Assembly (NCBI RefSeq): GCF_005503535.1
Contig: NZ_SCNN01000014.1
Coordinates: forward strand, 62,001-126,000
Source of the DNA: Mesorhizobium comanense
GTDB taxonomy: Bacteria > Pseudomonadota > Alphaproteobacteria > Rhizobiales > Rhizobiaceae
Direction: 5' to 3'
Length of the DNA stretch: 64,000 bases
Both the position numbers and the translations under genes were made by a program. The notes below the pieces were generated by a model, which worked only from the letters and a program-made list of their open reading frames with translations, was not told the origin of the DNA and made no database searches. Shown piece after piece: positions 51,493 through 59,835 of this stretch; positions within the stretch are counted from its first letter, which is position 1, and each line of letters begins with the position of its first letter.

Positions 51493-52277
51493 TGCCCACA
51501 CACCCAGCAATGCAGGCAGCGGCAGGTTCTGGCCGGATCGATCTGAACGCCGAGTTCAAATCGCCAAGGCAAGGCCCGCATATCCTCATTGTCGAAGACG
51601 ATATCGAGATCGCGCGCATGCTGGGCGAGACGCTCACCGAAAACAGCATGACCGTGGAGATCGCCGGCAACGGCGTGCGCATGAACGCCGTTCTCCGCAA
51701 CCAGAAATTCGATCTCATCGTGCTCGATATCATGCTGCCTGGCGAGAACGGTCTCAGCATCTGCCGCCGGCTTCGCGCGCAGACGAACGTGCCGATCCTG
51801 ATGCTGACCGCGCTTGGCGAGGAAATCGACCGCATCTTCGGACTGGAGATCGGCGCCGACGACTATGTGACGAAACCGTTCAGCGCGCGCGAACTGACAG
51901 CCAGGATACGGGCATTGCTGCGCCGCACGGCTTACGCTCCCGATGAGCGGGACCGGTCGAAGGTGCTTCGCTTCAACGGTTGGCGCATCGATCCCGTTCG
52001 CCGGCAATTGCACGATCCCAGCAATGCGCGGGTCGCCACCACGACGCATGAGTTCGATCTGCTGCTTGCGTTCTGCCGCAATGCGGGCCGGGTCCTGTCG
52101 CGCGAGGAGCTTCTCAGCGTAACCCATGCCGGGCTTGCCGGCCCGATCGAGCGAAGCGTCGACGTCCATGTCAGCCGAATCCGCCAGAAGATCGAAAAGG
52201 ACGCGCGCGATCCGGTTCTTCTCAGAACCGTCCGGCTGGGTGGCTATATCTTCACCGCGACGGTGGAGGAAGCGTGA
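51492..52277 (+). CDS. OmpR-family two-component response regulator
   Basis: A 261-residue regulator. The receiver (residues 30-145) has the acidic pair Asp36-Asp37, the phosphorylation site Asp79 in LIVLDIMLPGENG, and Lys128 in YVTKPF. The C-terminal winged helix (about 160-255) ends with VDVHVSRIRQKIEKDARDPVLLRTVRLGGYIF. A 28-residue N-terminal extension is unusual; a later start is possible, but the TAATG overlap supports 51492. It is coupled to the kinase by a GTGA overlap. Confidence 0.93.
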   Translation: MPTHPAMQAAAGSGRIDLNAEFKSPRQGPHILIVEDDIEIARMLGETLTENSMTVEIAGNGVRMNAVLRNQKFDLIVLDIMLPGENGLSICRRLRAQTNVPILMLTALGEEIDRIFGLEIGADDYVTKPFSARELTARIRALLRRTAYAPDERDRSKVLRFNGWRIDPVRRQLHDPSNARVATTTHEFDLLLAFCRNAGRVLSREELLSVTHAGLAGPIERSVDVHVSRIRQKIEKDARDPVLLRTVRLGGYIFTATVEEA

Positions 52278-53599
52278 GGCGCCTGGTCCGCCGCTTCCTG
52301 CCGCAGTCGGTGCGTGGGCAGTTCGCGGCGATCATTTTCATGGCCGTGATCGCGATCATGTCCGCCGGATCGGCCGTCGAAGGTTTGATCGAAAATACCA
52401 ACCTTCCCGTCGTCGAAGACAGTGCCAGACGGGCCGGTGTCGTCGCTGCCCTGTTGCGCGAAACGCCAACCGAAGCCCGCGCCGCTGTTTTGGCCGCGGC
52501 AGCGCGCGCCGGCTTCGATTTCAAGATCCTGCCCAGGCAACAGACCAGCAATATTCCGGATTCCTATCTGCAATGGCGAAGCATCGCATGGCTTCTCCAG
52601 ATCGAGAGCGGCCCGATCGCCGGGCGCTGGATAAGGATCGGTGGCCAATACGCGTTTGTCATCGATCTGGACCGCCAGAGTGTCCTGGCGCATTTCGGCA
52701 TGCCCGATTCCTGGCTGACATCAGGCTTCGTCCGTGTCTCGTTCTACAGGTTCATGGCTTTCGTCGCCTTGCCCGTACTGATCTGGCTGTTTGCGGTCTG
52801 GGCCGTGACCGAGCCGTTGAAGCGCATCGCCAACGCAGTGGGGGAAGCAGGCATCGAGAACGGCAACGAGCTTTTCGCCGAACGCGGCTCCATCGAAATG
52901 ATCGGGCTGGCGCGCGCGCTGAACAGGATGAGGACACGTATCCGCACGATGATCGAGAACCGCACGCGTATGCTGCGCAGCGTCAGTCACGACCTGCGCA
53001 CGCCGTTGACACGGCTGCGGCTTCGCGCCGAACGCATGGATGAAGGCCTCGTTCGAACCGCCATATTGTCCGATGTCCAGCACATCGAGGATCTGATCGA
53101 CGAGACCCTGACCTATCTGCGCAACGACGTGTCGACGGAAAAGCTGCAGCGGGCCGACATTGCCAGCGTGCTGCAAACCGTCTGCGCCGAATTCTCCGAT
53201 GTAGGGTTCTCCGTTTCCTATTCCGGGCCGGACAGGCTCCTGGGCTGGTGCAAGCCCAATGCGCTGGCGCGTGCGATCACCAATCTGTGCGACAACGGGG
53301 TCAAATTCGCCGGCAACGTCACCGTCGCATTGACGCAGACCGACACAGCGGCGCGCATCGCGGTCGGCGACGATGGGCCGGGCATTTCGATGACGGCGCG
53401 CGCCCGCGTTTTCGAACCCTTCTTCAAGGAGGACATGTCGCGCGGCGTTGCGTCGAAGCACGGTTTTGGCCTCGGCCTGTCGATCGTGGCCGATATCATC
53501 CAGGGCCACGGCGGAAAGATCGAGTTGCACGACAACCAGCCAACCGGCCTGGTCGTGACCGTCGATCTGCCGAATGGGCCAGAGGTCCAGCCGTCATGA
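52274..53599 (+). CDS. Two-component sensor histidine kinase
   Basis: A 441-residue membrane kinase: TM1 at about 18-34, a periplasmic domain of about 115 residues, TM2 at about 158-178, HAMP (180-232), HisKA with His239 in SVSHDLRTPLTRLR, and HATPase with NALARAITNLCDNGVKFAG and DDGPGIS. GTG start overlapping the response-regulator stop. The pair probably controls the MipA/OmpV gene; the signal is unknown. Confidence 0.93.
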   Translation: MRRLVRRFLPQSVRGQFAAIIFMAVIAIMSAGSAVEGLIENTNLPVVEDSARRAGVVAALLRETPTEARAAVLAAAARAGFDFKILPRQQTSNIPDSYLQWRSIAWLLQIESGPIAGRWIRIGGQYAFVIDLDRQSVLAHFGMPDSWLTSGFVRVSFYRFMAFVALPVLIWLFAVWAVTEPLKRIANAVGEAGIENGNELFAERGSIEMIGLARALNRMRTRIRTMIENRTRMLRSVSHDLRTPLTRLRLRAERMDEGLVRTAILSDVQHIEDLIDETLTYLRNDVSTEKLQRADIASVLQTVCAEFSDVGFSVSYSGPDRLLGWCKPNALARAITNLCDNGVKFAGNVTVALTQTDTAARIAVGDDGPGISMTARARVFEPFFKEDMSRGVASKHGFGLGLSIVADIIQGHGGKIELHDNQPTGLVVTVDLPNGPEVQPS

Positions 53600-53714
53600 A
53601 CGCTTGGTGCCCGTCGCCGAGTGCATACCAAGGGTAACGCTCGGACATATCAAACGAAATGCGCCCTGCCCGCCATGGCGGCGGCTGACACAAATCGGAT
53701 TTCGGGAGGGAGAA

Positions 53715-53799
53715 TGGTGCGGTCGAGAAGACTCGAACTTCCACGGGTTGCCCCACAGCGACCTCAACGCTGCGCGTCTACCAATTCCGCCACGACCGC
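53715..53799 (-). tRNA. tRNA-Leu (anticodon GAG)
   Basis: An 85-base tRNA read on the minus strand, with acceptor stem GCGGTCG / CGACCGC, discriminator A and encoded CCA. The anticodon stem-loop CAGCG-TTGAGGT-CGCTG gives GAG. A long variable arm (TGGGGCAACCCGT) marks a class II tRNA, as expected for Leu. No duplicated 3' end was noticed nearby. Confidence 0.95.
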
Positions 53800-53967
53800 A
53801 CGTGGTAGGAGCCGGAACCGACCGGCTCGCGGCGTGTAGCAAATCGTTTCCGGCGAAACAAGTGCGCAATGCGCAATAATCCTAAGCGATTGGCATAACA
53901 ATCCACAGAGCCGGAATGAGCACCCGGAACTGGACGTTTGCGCGCGATATCGCCATATGGAGAGGAG

Positions 53968-54016
53968 ATGCATGCCGCCCCGGGCACCGGCCTTCGGCCT
54001 TGCCACGGGGACGCAT
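53968..54016 (+). other. Structured hairpin leader upstream of lipB
   Basis: ATGCATGCCGCCCCGGGCA (from 53968) pairs with TGCCACGGGGACGCAT (54001-54016), with an inner GGCC-TTC-GGCC stem at the tip. It begins right after GGAGAGGAG, which looks like a ribosome-binding site, and ends 20 bases before the lipB start. A 16-codon ORF begins in the stem but shows no coding signal. It may be a terminator-like or regulatory element; the class is unknown. Confidence 0.4.
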
Positions 54017-54036
54017 AAGCGAAACAACGACAAGCC

Positions 54037-54780
54037 ATGCCAGAACGCAGCCAGATCGCCACGTCGTTCCTGCCCTCGCCCGGCTCAGCACCGGTGGAAT
54101 GGGTGATCGAGCCGGGCCTCACGGCCTATCCCGACGCCCTTGCCTTCATGGAGGCGCGCGCCGAGGCGATCCGCAGCGGGGCCGCCGGCGAACTGGTCTG
54201 GCTGGTCGAGCATCCGCCGCTCTACACCGCCGGCACCAGCGCCCGTAACGAGGACCTGATCGAGCCCGACCGCTTTCCGGTCTTCTCGGCCGGCCGGGGC
54301 GGTGAATACACCTATCATGGCCCCGGCCAGCGGGTCGCCTATGTGATGCTCGACCTGAAGCGCCGGCGCGAGGATGTGCGCGCCTTCGTGGCAGCGCTGG
54401 AACAGTGGATCATCGCCACGCTCGAAGCCTTCAACGTGCGCGGCGAACGCCGCGAGGACCGGGTCGGCGTCTGGGTGGTGCGGCCGGACCGCCCCGCGCT
54501 GCCGGACGGATCGCCCGCCGAGGACAAGATCGCGGCGATCGGCATCCGGCTGCGGCGCTGGGTGAGCTTTCACGGCATCGCCATCAATGTCGAGCCGGAC
54601 CTCTCCCATTTCGGCGGCATCGTGCCGTGCGGCGTCCAAGACCACGGCGTCACCAGCCTCGTCGACCTCGGCCTGCCCGTCACCATGGCCGACCTCGACT
54701 TGGCTCTGAAATCAGCGTTCGAGGACGTATTCGGCCCGGCCGCGTCCTTGCCTGCCGAATCGGCTCGCAAGGCCGGCTGA
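54037..54780 (+). CDS. lipB: Octanoyl-[acyl-carrier-protein]:protein N-octanoyltransferase LipB
   Basis: A 247-residue enzyme with GRGGEYTYHGPGQRVAYVMLDL (residues 86-107), catalytic Lys164 in EDKIAAIGIRLRRWVSFHG and catalytic Cys198 in GGIVPCGV. It transfers octanoyl from ACP to lipoyl domains, the first step in lipoate attachment. Lipoate is needed for 2-oxoacid dehydrogenases and for the glycine cleavage H protein, which suits the glycine-producing genes in this window. Stands alone. Confidence 0.95.
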   Translation: MPERSQIATSFLPSPGSAPVEWVIEPGLTAYPDALAFMEARAEAIRSGAAGELVWLVEHPPLYTAGTSARNEDLIEPDRFPVFSAGRGGEYTYHGPGQRVAYVMLDLKRRREDVRAFVAALEQWIIATLEAFNVRGERREDRVGVWVVRPDRPALPDGSPAEDKIAAIGIRLRRWVSFHGIAINVEPDLSHFGGIVPCGVQDHGVTSLVDLGLPVTMADLDLALKSAFEDVFGPAASLPAESARKAG

Positions 54781-54821
54781 CCTCCGGTCCGGCCAGGCCG
54801 ATTGCCGGCCCTACGCAGCTA

Positions 54822-56102
54822 TCAGACCAGTTGCGCCGCAGCCCACAGGACACCGTATCCGTGGATCGCGAACACCGCCAGCAATGCGCCCGCTAGCACA
54901 AAACGGTCGACGGTCCGGATCGGCTCCAGCTCATGACGCGGCTTCACCCCGCTGCCCACGGTAAGCAGGCTGAGGATGGCGAAAACCGCACCGGCCGCGA
55001 GCAGGAAGCTGGAGGAAAAGCCCGCCTGCCAGCCAAGCGCCAGGAAGGCCGAGAGCAGCGAGAAGGAAGCCAGTGCCAGGGCGATCGGCCCGGGACAGAT
55101 CTGGCGCAGCACCTGGCCCCCGTCGAATTTCCACACCGGCACCAGATTGGCGATGTTGAACAGGGCGGCACAGCCGGCGAGCGCGGCCAGCAGGGTGGCG
55201 ACAGCCTTGTGGCCTTCACCGCCCGCGAGGGCGCTGGCGGCAATGACGATCGGCACCAGGAAGGCGGAAAAACCCGCTCCCATCAGCGCCACGAAGGCAA
55301 CTTCGAAACGGCTGCTATAGGGCCGTCCGCCAATCGCGATGCCGCCGAGCAGCGGGATGAAGATCATCCGGGCCCTGCGGTGGCCCGTCAGCCTGAACGC
55401 CGCCATGTGACCGAGCTCGTGCAATGCCACCACCGACGTCAGGATAGACGCCAGCGCCAATCCGACGAGGTGCAGGCCGAAAAAGGGCCACAGGATCAGC
55501 GCCGACAGCACGGCGAAGCCGACCTGGCTCAGCGGATGCTCGAACCAGCCGCCCTTGCGATACTGCCCCGTTACCGCCCAGCGCTCCAGCTTGGACAGTT
55601 CGCGACGCATGGCGAAGAAGCGGAACACGAGGAAGGCGACGCCCCGGTAGCGGTCGGTACGGCTCAGCGTCACGCGCGTGCCGGCGCCTTCTGAAACGAG
55701 CTCCGCCGTTTCGCTGTAATCCTTCCAGAACGAGCTATCGAGCGCGGTGTCCTCGACGACGCGCATCGAGAATCGGCTGTCCTCGACAATGCCGTCGAAG
55801 CGCGCCCTGCGCTCGATCGGCTTGCCGTCGCTGCCTTCCCACGACAGCATGATGCGGGCGACGCCCTCCCCGTCCAGCGGCTGCGCCGACAGAATCTCGC
55901 CGGACCAGCCTGCATCGCTGCCCATCGGCCACAGCGCCTGCCAGAGGCGCTGCCGGTCCGCGGGAATCACGCGGCTGGCGCTGACCGTGCGCAAACCGAG
56001 CGGCACGGTCATCAAGAGAAAGATCAGCCCGAGATTGCTGGCCACCAGAATGGCCGTGACGATGGGCGACACTTGGACGTTGCTCCCTGCCTTCGGAAGC
56101 AC
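54822..56102 (-). CDS. Membrane fusion protein: SRPBCC-like domain plus M50 site-2 protease domain
   Basis: A 426-residue protein. An N-terminal helix (about 12-34) is followed by an SRPBCC/polyketide-cyclase-like domain (about 42-165, with ILSAQPLDGEG), then a membrane-embedded M50 metalloprotease: His228-Glu229-x-x-His232 in HELGH, and the partner motif NLVPVWKFDGG (Asp327). Five to six further helices follow. Site-2 proteases cut within membranes, often anti-sigma factors; the attached SRPBCC domain may bind a lipid. The substrate is unknown. GTG start with no strong Shine-Dalgarno sequence, so a downstream start is possible. Confidence 0.8.
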   Translation of the reverse strand: MLPKAGSNVQVSPIVTAILVASNLGLIFLLMTVPLGLRTVSASRVIPADRQRLWQALWPMGSDAGWSGEILSAQPLDGEGVARIMLSWEGSDGKPIERRARFDGIVEDSRFSMRVVEDTALDSSFWKDYSETAELVSEGAGTRVTLSRTDRYRGVAFLVFRFFAMRRELSKLERWAVTGQYRKGGWFEHPLSQVGFAVLSALILWPFFGLHLVGLALASILTSVVALHELGHMAAFRLTGHRRARMIFIPLLGGIAIGGRPYSSRFEVAFVALMGAGFSAFLVPIVIAASALAGGEGHKAVATLLAALAGCAALFNIANLVPVWKFDGGQVLRQICPGPIALALASFSLLSAFLALGWQAGFSSSFLLAAGAVFAILSLLTVGSGVKPRHELEPIRTVDRFVLAGALLAVFAIHGYGVLWAAAQLV

Positions 56103-56186
56103 CCTAACGTCGCGGCGGCAAGAAAGACTTAACGGCGGGAGCGGTCTTCAACGACCGAGAAAACAGCGGCGGCAAGCGCCGCCAGA

Positions 56187-56273
56187 TCACATGGCTCCGA
56201 TCCAGATCGCCATGGAAACGAGAAACGCGCTCATGCAAACCAGCGAGATGACATCCTGAACCAGATCGGTCAT
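56187..56273 (-). CDS. 28-residue membrane peptide under a LexA box (SOS-type candidate)
   Basis: An ORF of 28 codons plus stop: ATG at 56273, TGA at 56187-56189. Its Shine-Dalgarno sequence is strong (CAGGAGAGAGTTATG). The peptide starts MTDLVQDVISL and continues as one hydrophobic helix (about 8-26) with a Trp near the C-terminus (MAIWIGAM). A LexA-type box lies 34-48 bases upstream. Size, topology and control resemble SOS-induced division inhibitors such as Caulobacter SidA (29 residues); homology is not claimed. It lies in a 429-base gap between the M50 gene and the lolD remnant. Confidence 0.65.
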   Translation of the reverse strand: MTDLVQDVISLVCMSAFLVSMAIWIGAM

Positions 56274-56306
56274 AACTCTCTCCTGTTGTTGATATGTTTT
56301 TAATTT

Positions 56307-56321
56307 GTTCTAATTTTGTTC
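56307..56321 (-). promoter_or_regulatory. Alphaproteobacterial LexA box over a promoter
   Basis: GTTC-TAATTTT-GTTC, an exact match to the GTTC-N7-GTTC operator of alphaproteobacterial LexA, in an AT-rich stretch. On the minus strand, TTGACT at 56330-56325 is a good -35 element, and a weaker -10 (CAAATT) 17 bases on lies against the box, so LexA would block the promoter of the 28-residue ORF. Confidence 0.7.
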
Positions 56322-56413
56322 CAAAGTCAATCGACCTCAGCGCCCTCGGATACGGAATCCCGGCCGGTCAATTCCGCAGGGTTAAGAAAAGGTTGATGAG
56401 ACGTGGCCCTGTC

Positions 56414-56532
56414 GCCGCGTCGACTTCCCGGTGCCCGATGGCGCCACCATCTCGCCGCGCCGCAGCGAGAGTCGGCGCCGTTCAGGATGGTAAGCTTGCG
56501 CGGTCCAGGGCGTAGCGCCGTTGGACAGCCAT
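56414..56532 (-). pseudogene. Remnant of a duplicated lolD 5' end
   Basis: From the start codon at 56532 the minus strand follows the beginning of the intact lolD (58549) with deletions: the first 50 bases are rearranged, then GCAAGCTTACCATCCTGAAC and the CTGCGGCGCGGCGAGATGG segment match, a short deletion removes part of GALVAPSG, and the similarity ends soon after the Walker A start near 56414. Frame is lost. The rest of the duplicated lolD is gone. Confidence 0.82.
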
Positions 56533-57818
56533 CACTCGTACCGCAACGCTTCGACCGGATCGAGACGGGCGGCCTGCCAGGCCGGAAACAACGTCGCCAG
56601 GAACGAAAGGACAAGAGCCATGACAATGACCGACAACGTCTCGCCCAGTTCCATCCTGGCTGGAAGCTGGTTGAGGAAATAGAGCTCGGGATTGAACAGC
56701 ACCTTGCCGGTCATCCAGGAGAAGAACTGGCGGATGCGCTCGACGTTGAGACAGATGACGACGCCGAGCAGCACGCCGGCAAGCGTGCCCGCGACGCCGA
56801 TCGCCGCGCCCGCCATCAGGAAGATGCGCAGGATAGCGCCACGCGTCGCGCCCATGGTGCGCAGGATGGCGATGTCATGCCCCTTGTCCTTCACCAGCAT
56901 GACCAGGCCCGAGATGATGTTCAGCGCCGCCACCAGCACGATCAGCGTCAGGATCATGAACATCACATTGCGCTGGACCTGCAGAGCCGAGAAGAAGGTC
57001 TGGTTGCGCTGGCGCCAGTCGACGATGTCGATCGGCCGTTGCGCGGCCTCCTCGATCTTCGGCTCCAGCGCGTCGACATCGTCGGGATTGTCGACATAGA
57101 TCTCGATCGTCTGCGCCCGGCCGTCCATGTTGAAATAGAGCTGCGCTTCCGAAAACGGCATGTAGACGATGGAGCTGTCATACTCCGACATGCCGACTTC
57201 GAAGATCGCCGCAATCTTGTAGCCCTTCATGCGCGGGTTCGTGTCGAGCGGCGTCACGTCGCCGTCCGGCGAGATCAGCGTGATCGTATCGCCGAGCGTC
57301 AGGCCCAGATTCTCCGCCATGCGTTTGCCGATGGCCACGCCCTCGCCGCTGTCGAAGCCATCGAGCGAGCCCTGCTTGATGTTGCTGGCCACGATGGCGA
57401 TCTTGCCCAGATCCTCGCCCCGGATGCCACGCACCAGAGCGCCGGTGCCACCGCCGACATTGCCTTGCGCCAGCACCTGGCCGTCGATCAGCGGCAGCGC
57501 GTATTTGACGCCGGCCACGCCATTGATGCGGCTGGCGACCTGGGCGTAATCCTCCAGCGGCGAATCCAGCGGCTGCACGATAAGATGGCCATTGACGCCC
57601 AGGATGCGCGTCAACAGTTCGGCGCGGAACCCGTTCATCACAGCCATCACCACGATCAGCGTCGCCACGCCCAGCATGATGCCGAGGAAGGAGATCGAGG
57701 CGATCACCGAGATCACCGTCTCCTTGCGCCGCGAGCGCAGATAGCGCCACGCCACCGTGCGTTCGAAGATGGAGAACGGGCCGGCGCCCGCCGATCTCGC
57801 AGCCGCCGCCTCGCTCAT
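56532..57818 (-). CDS. lolC: Lipoprotein-releasing ABC permease LolC/E, duplicate copy
   Basis: A 428-residue permease, second copy of the gene at 58549-59835, offset by exactly 2017 bases with the same length. The N-terminal two-thirds is almost identical to the other copy. Differences cluster towards the C-terminus (for example LPARMELGETLSVIVMAL versus LPAKMDGRETTYVVIMAL). It has the family's four TM helices and a large periplasmic domain. Its partner ATPase copy is a remnant, but it could use the intact LolD. Start chosen by match to the other copy; a frame opens at 57836. Confidence 0.85.
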   Translation of the reverse strand: MSEAAAARSAGAGPFSIFERTVAWRYLRSRRKETVISVIASISFLGIMLGVATLIVVMAVMNGFRAELLTRILGVNGHLIVQPLDSPLEDYAQVASRINGVAGVKYALPLIDGQVLAQGNVGGGTGALVRGIRGEDLGKIAIVASNIKQGSLDGFDSGEGVAIGKRMAENLGLTLGDTITLISPDGDVTPLDTNPRMKGYKIAAIFEVGMSEYDSSIVYMPFSEAQLYFNMDGRAQTIEIYVDNPDDVDALEPKIEEAAQRPIDIVDWRQRNQTFFSALQVQRNVMFMILTLIVLVAALNIISGLVMLVKDKGHDIAILRTMGATRGAILRIFLMAGAAIGVAGTLAGVLLGVVICLNVERIRQFFSWMTGKVLFNPELYFLNQLPARMELGETLSVIVMALVLSFLATLFPAWQAARLDPVEALRYE

Positions 57819-57868
57819 GCGGCGACACCCAGGCATTGGAGAGCAGTGGCCAGCGGCATAAAGTAGCC

Positions 57869-58549
57869 CTACAGCGGTACGACCTTGCCGTCGGCGAGCG
57901 TGACCCGCCGATCCATGCGCGAGGCCAGTTCGTGGTTGTGGGTGGCGATCAGCGCCGCCAGTCCCGATTGCCGCACAAGCGCTTCCAGCGCCTCGAACAC
58001 ATAGGAAGCGGTGACCGGATCGAGATTGCCGGTCGGCTCGTCCGCAAGCAGCACCAGCGGCGCATTGGCGACCGCGCGCGCGATGGCGACGCGCTGCTGC
58101 TCGCCACCGGACAGTTCGGACGGCCGGTGCGATGCGCGCTTGCCGATCTGCATGTAATCGAGCAATTGCGCCGCGCGTTCGGACGCTTCCTTGCGCGGCA
58201 GCCCCTTGATGAGCTGCGGCATCATGATGTTTTCCAGCGCCGAAAACTCCGGCAGCAGATGATGGAACTGGTAGACGAAGCCGACATCGTTGCGGCGGAT
58301 CGAGGTGCGCTCGTCGTCGGAAAGCCGCCCGCAGGCGCGGCCGGACAGGATCACGTCGCCGGCGTCAGGCCGTTCCAGAAGGCCTGCCGTATGCAGCAGT
58401 GTCGATTTGCCGGTGCCCGACGGCGCCACCAGCGCCACCATCTCGCCGCGCCGCAGCGAAAAGTCGGCGCCGTTCAGGATGGTGAGCTTGCGCGGGCCCT
58501 GCACATAGTGCCGCTCGACACTCTTCAGCTCGATAACGGCCTCGGCCAT
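57869..58549 (-). CDS. lolD: Lipoprotein-releasing ABC ATPase LolD
   Basis: A 226-residue ATPase with Walker A APSGTGKST, signature LSGGEQQRVAIARAV and Walker B LVLLADEPTGNLD. It powers release of lipoproteins from the inner membrane to LolA. The start at 58549 shares one base with the lolC stop (TGATG). It is the only intact lolD here and lies between the two lolC copies. Confidence 0.93.
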   Translation of the reverse strand: MAEAVIELKSVERHYVQGPRKLTILNGADFSLRRGEMVALVAPSGTGKSTLLHTAGLLERPDAGDVILSGRACGRLSDDERTSIRRNDVGFVYQFHHLLPEFSALENIMMPQLIKGLPRKEASERAAQLLDYMQIGKRASHRPSELSGGEQQRVAIARAVANAPLVLLADEPTGNLDPVTASYVFEALEALVRQSGLAALIATHNHELASRMDRRVTLADGKVVPL

Positions 58550-59835
58550 CACTCGTACCTCAAGGCTTCGACCGGATCGAGACGAGCGGCCCGCCAAGCC
58601 GGAAACACCGTTGCCAGGAAGGACAGGCCAAGCGCCATGATGACGACATAAGTCGTCTCTCGCCCATCCATCTTCGCCGGCAACTGGCTGAGGAAATAGA
58701 GCTCGGGATTGAACAGCACCTTGCCGGTCATCCAGGAGAAGAACTGGCGGATCGATTCGATGTTGAGGCAGATGACGACGCCGAGCAGCACGCCGGCAAT
58801 GGTGCCTGTGACACCGATCGCCGCTCCGGTCATCAGGAAGATGCGCAGGATGGCGCCGCGCGTCGCGCCCATCGTGCGCAGGATGGCGATGTCGTGCCCC
58901 TTGTCCTTCACCAGCATGACCAGGCCCGAGATGATGTTCAGCGCCGCCACCAGCACGATCAGCGTCAGGATCATGAACATCACATTGCGCTCGACCTGCA
59001 GCGCTGAGAAGAAGGTCTCGTTGCGTTGGCGCCAGTCGACCAGGTCGATCGGCCGTTGTGCGGCTTCCTCGATCTTCGGCTTCAGCGCGTCGACATCGTC
59101 GGGATTGTCGACATAGATCTCGATCGTCTGCGCCCGGCCGTCCATGTTGAAATAGAGCTGCGCTTCCGAAAACGGCATGTAGACGATGGAGCTGTCATAC
59201 TCCGACATGCCGACTTCGAAGATCGCCGCGATCTTGTAGCCCTTCATGCGCGGGTTGGTGCCGAGCGGCGTCACGTCGCCGTCCGGCGAGATCAGCGTGA
59301 TCGTATCGCCGAGCGTCAGGCCCAGATTCTCCGCCATGCGTTTGCCGATGGCCACGCCCTCGCCGCTGTCGAAGCCATCGAGCGAGCCCTGCTTGATGTT
59401 GCTGGCAACGATGGCGATCTTGCCCAGATCCTCGCCCCGGATGCCGCGCACCAGCGCACCGGTGCCGCCGCCGACATTGCCTTGCGCCAGCACCTGGCCG
59501 TCGATCAGCGGCAGCGCGTATTTGACGCCGGCCACGCCGTTGATGCGGCTGGCGACCTGGGCATAGTCCTCCAGCGGCGAATCCAGCGGCTGCACGATAA
59601 GATGGCCATTGACGCCCAGGATGCGCGTCAACAGTTCGGCGCGGAACCCGTTCATCACAGCCATCACCACGATCAGCGTCGCCACGCCCAGCATGATGCC
59701 GAGGAAGGAGATCGAGGCGATCACCGAGATCACCGTCTCCTTGCGCCGCGAGCGCAGATAGCGCCACGCCACCGTGCGTTCGAAGATGGAGAACGGGCCG
59801 GCGCCCGCCGATCTCGCTGCCGCCGCCTCGCTCAT
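58549..59835 (-). CDS. lolC: Lipoprotein-releasing ABC permease LolC/E
   Basis: A 428-residue permease of the LolC/E (FtsX-like) family. It begins FERTVAWRYLRSRRKETVISVIASISFLGIMLGVATLIVVMAVMNGF (first helix with the cytoplasmic RYLRSRR leader), then a periplasmic MacB-type domain and three C-terminal helices ending LDPVEALRYE. It forms the inner-membrane lipoprotein release complex with LolD. The start overlaps the proS stop as ATGA, so proS-lolC-lolD is a unit, the common alphaproteobacterial order. Confidence 0.93.
   Translation of the reverse strand: MSEAAAARSAGAGPFSIFERTVAWRYLRSRRKETVISVIASISFLGIMLGVATLIVVMAVMNGFRAELLTRILGVNGHLIVQPLDSPLEDYAQVASRINGVAGVKYALPLIDGQVLAQGNVGGGTGALVRGIRGEDLGKIAIVASNIKQGSLDGFDSGEGVAIGKRMAENLGLTLGDTITLISPDGDVTPLGTNPRMKGYKIAAIFEVGMSEYDSSIVYMPFSEAQLYFNMDGRAQTIEIYVDNPDDVDALKPKIEEAAQRPIDLVDWRQRNETFFSALQVERNVMFMILTLIVLVAALNIISGLVMLVKDKGHDIAILRTMGATRGAILRIFLMTGAAIGVTGTIAGVLLGVVICLNIESIRQFFSWMTGKVLFNPELYFLSQLPAKMDGRETTYVVIMALGLSFLATVFPAWRAARLDPVEALRYE

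Noticed and set aside
53715..53799. tRNA-Leu as attachment site of the element that left the recombinase remnant
   Set aside because: No direct repeat of the tRNA 3' end was found near 50 kb, and a MipA/two-component operon lies between.
53764..54033. Minus-strand ORF overlapping the tRNA-Leu gene
   Set aside because: It runs through the tRNA and has no recognisable domain or ribosome site.
54781..54821. GC-rich inverted repeat after lipB as intrinsic terminator
   Set aside because: The stem (ggcc/ggcc) is short and ambiguous and no T tract follows.
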